DNA of 45,976 bases from Ruminococcus sp. UBA3767 (GCA_002371625.1 DFFV01000001.1:1-45976), one strand, 5' to 3'. Positions 33,418 through 42,431 are shown, numbered from the stretch's first letter. Notes: generated by a model from the sequence alone, not told the origin. Translations and numbers: made by a program.

Positions 33418-34710
33418 TCAGCTTCTGTAATCGCCGTTTATCTTGACGTAATCATAAGTCAGGTCGCAGCCGTAGGCGGTAGCTTTGCCCTGCCCGTCAC
33501 CGACGCTGACGATTATCTGTATCTCGTCTTCAAGCAGGACTTTCTTAGCGGTCTCCTCCGAGAACTCAACGCCTGCGCCGTTCTCGCAAACATGGACCTC
33601 TCCTGCTTTTGAAGCGAGCTTTACATCTACTTTATCAATATCAAATTCTGCATCTGCGTAGCCTATTGCGCAAAGCACACGCCCCCAGTTAGCATCTGCG
33701 CCGAACATTGCACACTTGAAAAGCGGTGAGCATATAACGCTTTTTGCAATGGTTATCGCAGTGTCAAGGTCCTTGGCACCGCTGACCCTGCACTCAAGCA
33801 GTTTTGTAGCGCCCTCGCCGTCCTTGGCGAGCATTTTGGTAATATTCATCATAACAATGTACAGCGCCTGCCTGAATTTTTCAAATGCCTCGCCTTCGGC
33901 AGTTATCTCGGCATTGCCTGCAAGCCCGTTTGCCATAACGGCGCAGGTGTCGTTTGTGGACTGGTCGCCGTCAACACTGAGGCAGTTATATGTTGTTTTA
34001 ACGTTTTCGCTGAGTGCTTTTTTGAGCATCTGCGAGCTAATTGCGCAGTCGGTAGTCACTACGTTAAGAGTTGTCGCCATGTTGGGATGTATCATTCCGC
34101 TGCCCTTACCCATTGCGCCGACACGGCACTTTTTGCCTTCAAGCTCAAATTCTACTGCGACTTCCTTTTTAACGGTATCGGTAGTCATGATAGCGGTGGC
34201 AGCTTCAAGGTTCTTATCATAAGCAAGCCCTGCGAAAAGCTCATCTATTTTTCTTTCAACAGGCTCTATCGGGAATATCTGCCCGATAACGCCCGTTTGC
34301 GCAACGAGCACTTCCTCGGCTTTGATATTCATACGCTGAGCGACCAGCTCGCACATTCTGTACGCTTTCTGTTCGCCGTCGGCATTGCAGGTGTTGGCGT
34401 TTTTGGAATTGAGAATGAACGCCTGTGCTTTACCGCCTGTTGCGGCAAGGTTTTTCTGCGAAACGGTAACAGGTGCGCCCTTGACTTTGTTCTGCGTAAA
34501 AACTGCTGCTGCCGTACACATAGTATCGGAAGTTACAAGGCAAAGGTCGTTTTTCACCTGACTTATCGGGCTTTCGTTGCCGTCTGCTGCGGCGTGGGGA
34601 TCCTTTATACCGCAGTAAAGTCCGTTTGCCTTAAAGCCCTGCGGTGCGCAAACGCCGCCCTCAATGTATTCAAAGCCCTCAAACTTCTCCATAGTTATTT
34701 GCTTGCTCAT
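33418..34710 (-). CDS. argJ: Bifunctional ornithine acetyltransferase/N-acetylglutamate synthase
   Basis: 430 residues. The self-cleavage site is visible in GMIHPNMATTLNV; the first Thr (near residue 213) becomes the N-terminal nucleophile of the beta chain. GSGMIHPN, VDGDQSTNDT and the C-terminal FGADANWGRVLCAIGY are family hallmarks. It transfers the acetyl group from N-acetylornithine to glutamate, recycling acetyl groups, which explains why no argA or argE gene is needed. ATG 34710 has GAGGTG at good spacing; an upstream in-frame start at 34725 would overlap the hexosaminidase gene end. Confidence 0.96.
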   Translation of the reverse strand: MSKQITMEKFEGFEYIEGGVCAPQGFKANGLYCGIKDPHAAADGNESPISQVKNDLCLVTSDTMCTAAAVFTQNKVKGAPVTVSQKNLAATGGKAQAFILNSKNANTCNADGEQKAYRMCELVAQRMNIKAEEVLVAQTGVIGQIFPIEPVERKIDELFAGLAYDKNLEAATAIMTTDTVKKEVAVEFELEGKKCRVGAMGKGSGMIHPNMATTLNVVTTDCAISSQMLKKALSENVKTTYNCLSVDGDQSTNDTCAVMANGLAGNAEITAEGEAFEKFRQALYIVMMNITKMLAKDGEGATKLLECRVSGAKDLDTAITIAKSVICSPLFKCAMFGADANWGRVLCAIGYADAEFDIDKVDVKLASKAGEVHVCENGAGVEFSEETAKKVLLEDEIQIIVSVGDGQGKATAYGCDLTYDYVKINGDYRS

Positions 34711-34721
34711 TTTAATGCACC

Positions 34722-35987
34722 TCAAATCAGTCCGTATTTTTCTTTTAGTGTAAGTATCCTGATAACGCTCTGTTCGATCCTGCTTTCGCTCAGCCTTCCG
34801 CTTTTGACCGCATCGAGCACGCCGTTATATGCTGTCGGCAGTGACGCAGGCATCAGCAGTATATCGCCGCCTGCTTCAAGCACCTTTACAGGTATCTCGC
34901 CCGGTTGAGTGCCTTTGGTGACTGCGCCCATACCGAGCGAATCGGTGATTATCACTCCGTTAAAGCCAAGCTCATTGCGCAGCTTGTCGGTAAGTATCGT
35001 TTTGCTCAGTGATGCAGGCGTGTTATCGCCCGTGACCTTTGGCAGCGAAACGTGTGCTGCCATTACCATATCCGTTTCACCGAGGCTTGCGATAAACGGC
35101 ACAAGCTCTCTTTCAAGCAGCTCGCTCCATGTCCTGTCCACAACGGCAGCTCCGTAATGCGAATCGGCAGCAGTGTCGCCGTGCCCGGGAAAGTGCTTGA
35201 GGCAGGTCATCATGCCCTGCTCGTGAAAGCCCTTAACGCACGCATTTACCATCAGCGAAACGCTGTTTGCATCTCTGCCGAAGGCTCTGTCGCCTATGAC
35301 CGTGTTGTATGGGTTTGAGAAAATATCCGCAACAGGTGCAAGGTCAAGGTTCATACCATAGTCTTTCATATACTTTCCGATAGTCTGACCGACATCATGC
35401 GCCTGCGCTGTGTCGCCCGTGCTTCCCACAGTGAGCATACTTGCAAACTGCTTCACGTTGAAATCGGGGTCCTGCGCTATTCTTGTGACGTTTCCGCCCT
35501 CCTCATCAGCGGTTATGAACAGCGGGTATTCAGATGCTGCCTGAAGATCGCTGCTCAGCTTAGTGAGCTGCTGAGGATCTTTTATGTTATCCGTAAAATA
35601 CACAACACCGCCGACGTGGTACTGCCTGAGTGCAGCCTTTATGCCGTCATCGCACACGGTAACGCCGCCCTGCGTTTTGTTCAGGTCAAGCGCCGTAGCT
35701 CTTACAACGAACAGCTGTCCTATCTTTTCTTCAAGTGTCATCTTTTCAAGCAGCTGCTGTGCCTTGCTTTTTGGCTTGACCTCCGCCGTAGTCTGAGTTG
35801 TGGCAGCGGTGGTCGGTGAAGTGGCTGCGGTCGTTGTGGTAGTAAGTGTAGTAGTAGGGCTTGCCGATGTGGCTGATGCTGATGTTGTCTGCTGCTGTTC
35901 ACCCTGCGAGCTTTCACCGCAGGAGATGAGCAGGGCAGCTGCACAGCATACTGTCACGAGCAGCCTGCGTTTTGTGTTTATTTTCAT
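34722..35987 (-). CDS. GH3 beta-N-acetylhexosaminidase-like lipoprotein
   Basis: 421 residues. Lipoprotein signal with lipobox LISC (Cys 23), then a Thr/Ala-rich linker to about residue 70. The GH3 domain has LEKMTLEEKIGQLFVV, FITADEEGGNVTR, CLKHFPGHGDT (the NagZ-type KHFPGHGxT loop with the His acid/base) and the nucleophile Asp in VIITDSLGMGAV near 348. It probably removes N-acetylglucosamine from muropeptides outside the membrane. Its ATG overlaps the stop of the upstream acetyltransferase gene by four bases, and it precedes argJ by 11 nt. Confidence 0.9.
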   Translation of the reverse strand: MKINTKRRLLVTVCCAAALLISCGESSQGEQQQTTSASATSASPTTTLTTTTTAATSPTTAATTQTTAEVKPKSKAQQLLEKMTLEEKIGQLFVVRATALDLNKTQGGVTVCDDGIKAALRQYHVGGVVYFTDNIKDPQQLTKLSSDLQAASEYPLFITADEEGGNVTRIAQDPDFNVKQFASMLTVGSTGDTAQAHDVGQTIGKYMKDYGMNLDLAPVADIFSNPYNTVIGDRAFGRDANSVSLMVNACVKGFHEQGMMTCLKHFPGHGDTAADSHYGAAVVDRTWSELLERELVPFIASLGETDMVMAAHVSLPKVTGDNTPASLSKTILTDKLRNELGFNGVIITDSLGMGAVTKGTQPGEIPVKVLEAGGDILLMPASLPTAYNGVLDAVKSGRLSESRIEQSVIRILTLKEKYGLI

Positions 35988-36442
35988 AGTTCCTTTCTCA
36001 TGTAGACAACGTCGTTCATCGGGTTGTCATAGTACGCCGCGCACTCTTCAAAGCCAAACTTTTTATACAGGTGTATCGCACTTTGCAGCGGAGTTATCGT
36101 ATCAAGCACCATTTCCTCAAAGCCGTCGTTTTTTGCAGCTTCAAGTATCGCTGTGATAAGCTGTCTGCCTGCGTGCAGCTCACGGTATTGCGGCTTTACG
36201 AACAAACGCTTCATTTCGCAGCGCTTATCGGTATGCCTGTGATAAGCCACGCACCCGATCACAGTTCCGTCGTCATTCACAGCGCACAGCAAACGTCCCT
36301 CGGGGTAAGAGTATTTCACAGCCAGGTCCTTTATCTCCTCGTCAAATCCCTGAAACGAAAGATCACGGCCGAGCGCCTTGTTGTATTCGCCGATCAGCTC
36401 GGTTATCTCTTTGGTGTACCCATCGCCGCTGACTATTTTCAT
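35984..36442 (-). CDS. GNAT family N-acetyltransferase
   Basis: 152 residues. GNAT features are GRLLCAVNDDGTVIGCVAYH (strand 4 region), EMKRLFVKPQYRELHAGRQL (motif A; the usual RGxGxG is degenerate, with HAG) and AIHLYKKFGFEE at the C-terminus. ATG 36442 has GGAGTG just upstream. It overlaps the 71-residue gene end almost exactly, and its own stop overlaps the GH3 start (ATGA). The acceptor substrate is unknown. Confidence 0.85.
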   Translation of the reverse strand: MKIVSGDGYTKEITELIGEYNKALGRDLSFQGFDEEIKDLAVKYSYPEGRLLCAVNDDGTVIGCVAYHRHTDKRCEMKRLFVKPQYRELHAGRQLITAILEAAKNDGFEEMVLDTITPLQSAIHLYKKFGFEECAAYYDNPMNDVVYMRKEL

Positions 36443-36446
36443 ATCA

Positions 36447-36662
36447 TCACTCCAAATCGTTTGACTTGTTACTCGTCCGCCATTTTTCAATTTCTTCTCT
36501 TTTTGCCTTTATCAGCTCAAGAGCCTTGTCATCTTCCACATAGAAAAGTATATTTTGTGGGAGTGTGTTGCATACAAGCTGCCCAAGTCGAATGTCGGGC
36601 TGCAGCTTCCATAGCTTTTTCAACTCCTCACACATCTCATCTATCCTATTGGGATCACGCAT
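36447..36662 (-). CDS. Small conserved soluble protein
   Basis: 71 residues, rich in helix-forming residues and charged. It begins MRDPNRIDEMCEELKKLW and has IRLGQLV near residue 25. I recall short Firmicute proteins with the same MRDPxRI...LRxGQL pattern, but no function is known to me. It lies between two GNAT genes (17 nt from one, 4 nt to the other's start codon) on the same strand, so it is very likely translated. Confidence 0.7.
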   Translation of the reverse strand: MRDPNRIDEMCEELKKLWKLQPDIRLGQLVCNTLPQNILFYVEDDKALELIKAKREEIEKWRTSNKSNDLE

Positions 36663-36679
36663 ATTATCACTCCGTTATG

Positions 36680-37123
36680 TTACGTGTCTATCCTGACCAT
36701 TTCGGTGATCGTCTTGTTCCTGTAGACCAAGTCCTTACGTGATGTAAAACCGTTTTTCTCCCAGAAAGCATTTCCGTCGGTGTTCTTTGAGAACACGACA
36801 AGAGCGGTCTTGTTGATACCCAAAGATCGCAATGCTTCCATGGCTTCGTTTACAAGCCTTGTTGCAATGCCCTGATGTCTGCATTCGTGGTCAACAGCAG
36901 TGTGATAGATATAGCCTCTTCTTCCGTCGTTGCCTGCGATTATCACGCCGACGATCTTTCGGTCATCCTGCGCAACAAAGCAGGTGTCGGGATTTCTGCT
37001 TAGAAACTTTTGTATTCCCTCTTTGGAATCGTCTAAATTATTAAGTCCCATACCCGCACAGGAAAGCCATAGCTTATATACCTGTTCGTAGTCGGATATA
37101 TCCATTGTTCTGTATTTTATCAT
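36680..37123 (-). CDS. GNAT family N-acetyltransferase, YpeA-like
   Basis: 147 residues. It starts IKYRTMDISDYEQVYKLW and carries the acetyl-CoA motif HQGIATRLVNEAMEALR (a variant of RGxGxG) near residue 85, with KIVGVIIAGNDGRRGYIYH before it and FWEKNGFTSR at the end. It resembles the stand-alone YpeA-type GNATs. It is the first gene of the run that leads into argJ; the mosaic repeat B lies upstream. Confidence 0.88.
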   Translation of the reverse strand: MIKYRTMDISDYEQVYKLWLSCAGMGLNNLDDSKEGIQKFLSRNPDTCFVAQDDRKIVGVIIAGNDGRRGYIYHTAVDHECRHQGIATRLVNEAMEALRSLGINKTALVVFSKNTDGNAFWEKNGFTSRKDLVYRNKTITEMVRIDT

Positions 37124-37204
37124 TTTGTTCTTTCCTGCAATTATCTTTGTAGGTATATTATGTATATATTGTTGTCAGCATAATGGGTTTTGAATAACTG
37201 TATG

Positions 37205-37460
37205 TCCGATAGACCATCGGGGAGTTTCTTCCGGAAAGTGTTTTTCTCAATCTCTGCTCTGAACTCTCACTACTTTTTCGGTGTGGAGAGTCGCAGACTC
37301 TCTATGCCGAAAAAGCAATAAAAGTTTTAGGGGTTGGGGGATAAGCGACCTTACGGTCGCTTGCGAGGATATTCAAAGAATATCCTCGGGGGAGAGACAG
37401 AGTAACCGTTACCACGGTTACTCCCGAGAGAACGGCGTAGCCGTTCTCGGCTTTATTCAA
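37205..37460. repeat. Mosaic hairpin element B
   Basis: The 371-nt gap 37124-37494 is almost filled by hairpins: a composite stem at 37273-37315 (CTTTTTCGG/CCGAAAAAG enclosing GAGAGTC/GACTCTC), AAGCGACC/GGTCGCTT (37343-37362), GAGGATATTC/GAATATCCTC (37365-37387), GAGTAACCGT/ACGGTTACTC (37400-37423) and GAGAACGGC/GCCGTTCTC (37428-37448). The order is reversed relative to element C, so it is an inverted copy. No reading frame in it looks real. Confidence 0.8.
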
Positions 37461-37494
37461 AAGGGTCCTCCCCAATAGTCCATTGGGTATGCTG

Positions 37495-38442
37495 TCATTC
37501 CAGTCCCGTTGCCTCGTCGATGCCAAGCATGATGTTCATGCACTGTACCGCCGCACCGCTTGCACCTTTGCCCAGGTTGTCAAGCCGTGAGCAGAGAAGT
37601 ATTTGCTCGTCATTTCCGCAGACAAATATCTGCATATTGTTCGTACCGGCAAGAGTATTTGCAGGCAGGAAACCGTCAGGCAGAGTTTCCTTTCCGCCAA
37701 GCTCCATAACCTTAACAAAATGCTGCCCTGCATAGTGCTGTGACATTATCTCGTGAATGTCCGCAGGAGTGTATTTTTTCGTCAGGCACCTGCTCACCAG
37801 TGGAAGTGTGACCACCATTCCCGCAAAGTAGTCGTCAACGATAGGGTTGAACATCGGCGGATATTTAAGTCCGCATATCTTCTGCATCTCGGGCAGGTGC
37901 TTGTGCGACTGCGCAAGTGCATACTGCCTTGGCGAGCACATCTCAAAGGTCTTGTCCTCGCTTTCGATAGCAGCTATCATTTTCTTTCCGCCGCCGCTGT
38001 ATCCCGAAACTGCGTGGCAGGTAACAGGGTAGTCCTCGGGGAGCACGCCTGCCTGCATGAGCGGATAGCAAAGTGAGATAAATCCGCTTGCGTAGCACCC
38101 CGGCACCGCAACTCTCTTTGAAAGGTGTATGTTTTCTCTGTGCTGTGCGCTCAGCTCGGGGAAACCGTAATCCCAGTCGGGATTTGTCCTGTGCGCAGTT
38201 GAAGCATCTATTATTCTGACATCGGGGTTAGTGCAAAGGCTTACAGCTTCTCTTGCTGCCGCATCGGGCAGGCAAAGGAATGTAAAGTCCGAAGAGTTTA
38301 TGAGCCTTGCTCTTTCGGCGCTGTCCTTGCGCTTATCCTCGTCTATCAGCAGTATCTCAAGGTCATCACGCTTCTCAAAGCGCTCAAATATCTTCAGACC
38401 TGTCGTACCTTCTTTTCCGTCGATAAATACCTTAGTTTTCAT
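37495..38442 (-). CDS. argC: N-acetyl-gamma-glutamyl-phosphate reductase, type 2
   Basis: 315 residues, the short type 2 form (about 310 rather than 345). It begins VFIDGKEGTTGLKIFERF, holds the active Cys in VPGCYASGFI near residue 116 and HAVSGYSGGGKKM near 147. It reduces acetylglutamyl phosphate with NADPH to the semialdehyde. It overlaps the preceding small membrane-protein gene by four bases and is separated from argJ and argB by repeat B and four other genes. Its 3' end abuts the repeat. Confidence 0.95.
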   Translation of the reverse strand: MKTKVFIDGKEGTTGLKIFERFEKRDDLEILLIDEDKRKDSAERARLINSSDFTFLCLPDAAAREAVSLCTNPDVRIIDASTAHRTNPDWDYGFPELSAQHRENIHLSKRVAVPGCYASGFISLCYPLMQAGVLPEDYPVTCHAVSGYSGGGKKMIAAIESEDKTFEMCSPRQYALAQSHKHLPEMQKICGLKYPPMFNPIVDDYFAGMVVTLPLVSRCLTKKYTPADIHEIMSQHYAGQHFVKVMELGGKETLPDGFLPANTLAGTNNMQIFVCGNDEQILLCSRLDNLGKGASGAAVQCMNIMLGIDEATGLE

Positions 38443-38912
38443 TTTTTCTTTCCTTCTTTTTTATCATCAAGTATTTTGCGGTATTGCATATCCTCGTGCA
38501 GACGCTTGTCACGGCGCTGCTTTTTCAGCTTTGCGATATATTCCTTATCCGCAAAGATATTTCCCATTCCGCTGCCAAAGAGCATACAAAGTGCAGTTGT
38601 AACGAGCATATTGGGTATTATCGCCCTGAAGCTGTCAAGCAGCAGGTATTCGCACGTTACAACTGGTATCATGCCAAAAGGCATGAGCGGAGTTATCGAG
38701 CAGCGCTTTGCATGATAAAAGCAAAGCGCAAATGTCATTGCAGGGTATACCAGCATAAATCCAAGCAGCAAAGTAAGCCCGATAGGGATAACATATTCGG
38801 CAAGCAGATATATGCCGTTCATTATCGCAGCCCAAACTGCAAGAAAAATAACTGCGCTTACAGCAGGGTGCTGCGTTATTTTATCGGAAATTTTCCAGTG
38901 CGTTTTCGACAT
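38439..38912 (-). CDS. Membrane protein between argH and argC
   Basis: 157 residues with four hydrophobic helices (about 17-36, 41-62, 75-92 and 97-116) and a highly basic, Lys/Arg-rich cytoplasmic tail (KLKKQRRDKRL, KKEGKKK). It overlaps the argH 3' end by 32 nt and the argC start by 4 nt, so it is locked into the operon. I do not recognise a family. The basic tail fits membrane topology with the C-terminus inside. Confidence 0.7.
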   Translation of the reverse strand: MSKTHWKISDKITQHPAVSAVIFLAVWAAIMNGIYLLAEYVIPIGLTLLLGFMLVYPAMTFALCFYHAKRCSITPLMPFGMIPVVTCEYLLLDSFRAIIPNMLVTTALCMLFGSGMGNIFADKEYIAKLKKQRRDKRLHEDMQYRKILDDKKEGKKK

Positions 38913-40266
38913 AGTTGATCTGTTCCTTTACAGCTTCCGGTGCAGGACCGCCTGCGCTTTTTCTCTGCATAACGCAGGTGTCAAGGCTTATCGCTTCAAA
39001 AACATCTTCATCAAAGCTATCGCTGAGCTTTTTGTATTCATCAAGTCCGAGCGTTTCAAGTGTGCAGCCCTTTTCGATGCAGGTGTGAACGAGCGTACCT
39101 GTTATCTTATAGGCATCTCTGAAAGGCATACCCTTTTTAACGAGGTAGTCTGCGCAGTCGGTGGCGTTTATAAAGCCCTTTGCGGCAGCCGCTCTCATAT
39201 TTTCGGGGATAACTCTCATAGTAGCGAGCATCGGATCGAATGTAACAAGGCACAGCTTTACGGTATCTATCGCATCAAATATTGCTTCCTTATCCTCCTG
39301 CATATCCTTGTTATATGCAAGCGGGATCCCTTTCATCATTGTGAGGAGCGTCATAAGGTCGCCGTAAACTCTGCCTGTTTTTCCTCTTATCAGCTCGGTG
39401 ACATCGGGGTTCTTTTTCTGCGGCATTATTGAAGAGCCGGTTGCGTATGCGTCATCAAGCTCAACAAACTTGAACTCCCACGAGCACCACAGTATTATCT
39501 CCTCGGAAAATCTTGAAAGGTGCATCATCAGCATTGAAAGCGTCGAGCAAAGCTCTATGCAGAAATCTCTGTCCGAAACGCCGTCGAGCGAGTTCTGCGT
39601 TATCTCGTCAAAGCCGAGCAGCTCGCACACTCTCTGCCTGTTGATAGGGTAAGTTGTGCCTGCAAGCGCACCGCTTCCCAGAGGCATTTTATTCATTCTT
39701 TTTGCTGTGTCTTCAAGTCTGCCGAGATCTCTTATAAACATATTGGCATAAGCCATAAGGTGATGTGCAAAGGTGATCGGCTGTGCTCTTTGCAGGTGAG
39801 TATAGCCGGGCATAACTGTAAGCGTATGCTTCTTTGCGATATCCACAACAGTCTGCGTCAGCTTTTTAAGCATAGCCTTTATCTCGGCGGTCTCGTCAAG
39901 CAGAGTCATTCTCACATCAAGTGCGACCTGATCGTTTCTCGACCTTGCGGTGTGCAGGCGCTTGCCCGTATCGCCGAGCCTTTTGGTAAGCTCCGCCTCA
40001 ACAAACATGTGAATATCCTCAGCGTTTGGGTCAAAGCCCAGCTTTCCGCTCTGTATATCATCAAGTATCTCCCTGAGTCCCTTAACGATAGCCTCGCTCT
40101 CTGACTTTTCGATTATACCGCACTCACCGAGCATCGTTGCGTGCGCTATTGAGCCGCTGATATCCTGCTTGTACATTCTTGCATCGAACTTTATCGACGA
40201 GTTGAAGTCATTTACTCTCTCGTCAACTTCTTTTGTAAATCTTCCTGCCCACATTTTCTGTGACAT
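38881..40266 (-). CDS. argH: Argininosuccinate lyase
   Basis: 461 residues, normal length. The fumarase/aspartase-superfamily signature GSSIMPQKKNPD is near residue 280 and the N-terminal KMWAGRFTKEVDERVNDFNSS is diagnostic for ArgH; HTARSRNDQVALD follows near 110. It splits argininosuccinate into arginine and fumarate. ATG 40266 is chosen because homology begins there and AAAGGTGG lies seven bases upstream; a longer frame would extend into repeat C. Confidence 0.96.
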   Translation of the reverse strand: MSQKMWAGRFTKEVDERVNDFNSSIKFDARMYKQDISGSIAHATMLGECGIIEKSESEAIVKGLREILDDIQSGKLGFDPNAEDIHMFVEAELTKRLGDTGKRLHTARSRNDQVALDVRMTLLDETAEIKAMLKKLTQTVVDIAKKHTLTVMPGYTHLQRAQPITFAHHLMAYANMFIRDLGRLEDTAKRMNKMPLGSGALAGTTYPINRQRVCELLGFDEITQNSLDGVSDRDFCIELCSTLSMLMMHLSRFSEEIILWCSWEFKFVELDDAYATGSSIMPQKKNPDVTELIRGKTGRVYGDLMTLLTMMKGIPLAYNKDMQEDKEAIFDAIDTVKLCLVTFDPMLATMRVIPENMRAAAAKGFINATDCADYLVKKGMPFRDAYKITGTLVHTCIEKGCTLETLGLDEYKKLSDSFDEDVFEAISLDTCVMQRKSAGGPAPEAVKEQINYVENALENFR

Positions 40267-40292
40267 ACTGAAACCACCTTTGCTGGATTTAT

Positions 40293-40500
40293 TGGGGAAA
40301 CCCCTTTTGAAAGAAGGGACCGAGAATGGCATAGCCATTCTCTTGGGAGTAACCGTGGTAACGGTTACTCCGTTCCCCAAACCCCTTTCCTAAAACTTTT
40401 AATGCTTTTCGCCATTTGGGTCAAAGACCCAAATAACGAAAAGTAATAGAGAGTTCAGAAAAAAGGGATTGAGAAATAACACTCCCGATAGAGCATCTCA
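40293..40500. repeat. Mosaic hairpin element C
   Basis: The 342-nt gap 40267-40608 contains GGGGAAACCCC, then GAGAATGGC/GCCATTCTC (40322-40342), GAGTAACCGT/ACGGTTACTC (40347-40370), the spacer CCTAAAACTTTTAATG, and a composite stem CTTTTCG/CGAAAAG enclosing ATTTGGGTC/GACCCAAAT (40405-40442). A conserved tail with GAGAGTTCAGA and GATTGAGAAATAACACT follows. The same tail occurs in element B in the opposite orientation. Confidence 0.8.
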
Positions 40501-40543
40501 ATAGATTCAGCAAAAGCGGTTCGATATATGCCCTTGCTGAATT

Positions 40544-40589
40544 AAAAAAACGTATGGGCAAAACAGCCCTGTGCTGAGCCGTTCTGCCC
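40544..40589 (-). terminator. Terminator after pentapeptide gene
   Basis: On the minus strand, arms GGGCA-type (40585-40589 with 40556-40560) and an inner AAC/GTT pairing are followed after ATACG by a seven-T run (40544-40550), 20 nt after the stop codon. Confidence 0.65.
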
Positions 40590-40608
40590 GTTATGATCTT
40601 AGCTGTTA

Positions 40609-41046
40609 TCAGCCGTTTTCCTTTTCGTGCTGTTCAAGGAGCTTGGAGATATCTATTCCGTTTATCTTCATGCCCTCTATCTTACAGTCATTGATCTCAA
40701 CATTTGAAAGGTCGCAGTGGATGAACTGCGAGTTTTTAAGATCCGGGTTCTTGAACTCAACATTATTCATTATCGAGCAGCCGAATCTGGTGTTGCTCAG
40801 GTTTACGCCGAGAAACTTTGAATCGACCATATATATATCGGTAAAGTTGGCGTTTCTCATGCTGACATCGTCAAACTGCGCATGATCCATATTAACGTCG
40901 CTGAATTTTGCTTCCTTCAGGTTTACGTTCTCAAAGCTCGCACTGCCAAGGTTAACGTCCTCAAAAGTGGAGTTGGGCAGGCTGTCGTAGGAGATCTCTA
41001 CCTTCTTATCTATTGCGGGTTCAAAAGTGTTTATAACATCAGACAT
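40609..41046 (-). CDS. Pentapeptide-repeat protein
   Basis: 145 residues. From residue 25 to 130 the chain is a series of A(D/N)Lxx-like fives: FEDVNLGSASFENVNLKEAKFSDVNM and so on, with Phe or Leu/Met at the central position every five residues. This forms a right-handed quadrilateral beta-helix. Some family members mimic DNA and bind gyrase, others are structural; nothing here decides. It is 46 nt after argG on the same strand and precedes a terminator, so it is probably cotranscribed with argG. Confidence 0.85.
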   Translation of the reverse strand: MSDVINTFEPAIDKKVEISYDSLPNSTFEDVNLGSASFENVNLKEAKFSDVNMDHAQFDDVSMRNANFTDIYMVDSKFLGVNLSNTRFGCSIMNNVEFKNPDLKNSQFIHCDLSNVEINDCKIEGMKINGIDISKLLEQHEKENG

Positions 41047-41092
41047 AACTAAATACCTCCTTATGATATTATTTTGATCGGATAACTCTGTA

Positions 41093-42322
41093 TTACTTGT
41101 TGTTTCTCTTCTGCTCGAGCTTAGCTCTTACCTTGATAGGCAGACCGAACAGATTGATGAATCCTGCGGAATCAGCCTGGTTGTAAACGTTATCCTCATC
41201 GAATGTAGCAACTTCCTCATCGTAGAGGGTGTATGGAGAGGTAACGCCTGCATTTATCATATTTCCCTTATACAGCTTCAGCTTAACATCACCTGTAACT
41301 GTCTTTTGTGTTTCTGTTACAAATGCGCTCATAGCCTCACGCAGAGGTGTGAACCACTGACCGTTGTAAACGATATCTGCAAACTTTATGCTCAGATACT
41401 GCTTAACTCTTGAGGTCTCCTTATCAAGTGTGATAGTTTCAAGTACTTCGTGTGCTTTGTAAAGGATAGCTCCGCCAGGTGTTTCATAAACGCCTCTTGA
41501 TTTCATTCCCACAAGTCTGTTCTCAACAAGGTCTGCAAGTCCGATGCCGTTTGCGCCGCCAAGCTCATTGAGCTTTGCAACAAGCTGCTTGCCGTTCATC
41601 TCAACGCCGTCGATAGCGGTAGGAACTCCCTTTTCAAAGTGGATAGTTACATAAGTCGGCTTGTCGGGAGCCATTATAGGTGAAACGCCCATCTCCAGGA
41701 AGCCCGGCTTTTCATACTGTGGCTCGTTTGCAGGATCCTCAAGATCAAGTCCCTCGTGTGAGAGATGCCACAGGTTCTTATCTTTGGAATAGTTGGTCTC
41801 TCTGTTAATTTTCAGAGGTATATTGTGTGCCTCGGCATAGTCGATCTCTTCATCTCTTGACTTGATGTCCCAGATCCTCCATGGAGCGATTATCTGCATA
41901 TCAGGTGCGAATGCCTTTATAGCAAGCTCAAATCTTACCTGATCGTTGCCCTTACCTGTGCAGCCGTGGCAGATAGCATCTGCGCCTTCCTTGAGGGCGA
42001 TCTCAGCGATCCTTTTTGCAATGATAGGTCTTGCAAATGATGTTCCCAGCAGATACTGGTTCTCATAAACTGCGCCTGCCTGAACGGTAGGGAACACATA
42101 ATCCTCAATGAACTCCTCGGTAAGATCCTCGATATAGAGCTTTGATGCGCCTGTTTTGAGTGCCTTTTCCTCAAGCCCGTCAAGCTCGGTGCCCTGTCCT
42201 ACGTCGCCTGATACAGCGATGACCTCACAGTTGTTATAATTCTCCTTCAGCCACGGGATTATGATAGATGTATCAAGTCCTCCCGAGTATGCCAGAACTA
42301 CCTTTTTGATCTCCTTAGCCAT
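41093..42322 (-). CDS. argG: Argininosuccinate synthase
   Basis: 409 residues, normal length. The ATP pyrophosphatase P-loop [16 protein letters not shown] is at residues 9-24, with [15 protein letters not shown] near 117 and the citrulline/aspartate-binding region [16 protein letters not shown]. It condenses citrulline with aspartate. ATG 42322 matches the family start ([15 protein letters not shown]) and has AAAGGAG at nine bases. It has its own promoter at 42404-42431 with candidate ArgR boxes upstream. Confidence 0.97.
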   Translation of the reverse strand: MAKEIKKVVLAYSGGLDTSIIIPWLKENYNNCEVIAVSGDVGQGTELDGLEEKALKTGASKLYIEDLTEEFIEDYVFPTVQAGAVYENQYLLGTSFARPIIAKRIAEIALKEGADAICHGCTGKGNDQVRFELAIKAFAPDMQIIAPWRIWDIKSRDEEIDYAEAHNIPLKINRETNYSKDKNLWHLSHEGLDLEDPANEPQYEKPGFLEMGVSPIMAPDKPTYVTIHFEKGVPTAIDGVEMNGKQLVAKLNELGGANGIGLADLVENRLVGMKSRGVYETPGGAILYKAHEVLETITLDKETSRVKQYLSIKFADIVYNGQWFTPLREAMSAFVTETQKTVTGDVKLKLYKGNMINAGVTSPYTLYDEEVATFDEDNVYNQADSAGFINLFGLPIKVRAKLEQKRNNK

Positions 42323-42403
42323 AATGAAAAACTCCTTTGTTTGAAATGATGTTAAACGCAAAAAAGCACAAATATATGCTCAAGTTCACGCCTGATACAT
42401 ACT

Positions 42404-42431
42404 ATTATACACTTTTATGCGGCAATGTCAA
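42404..42431 (-). promoter_or_regulatory. Promoter of argG
   Basis: Minus-strand TTGACA (42426-42431), 16-bp spacer, TATAAT (42404-42409), leaving an 80-nt leader before argG. Confidence 0.8.

Noticed and set aside
37205..37460. CRISPR array
   Set aside because: The repeated units are palindromic modules of different sequence and uneven spacing, without a constant repeat, unique spacers or cas genes.
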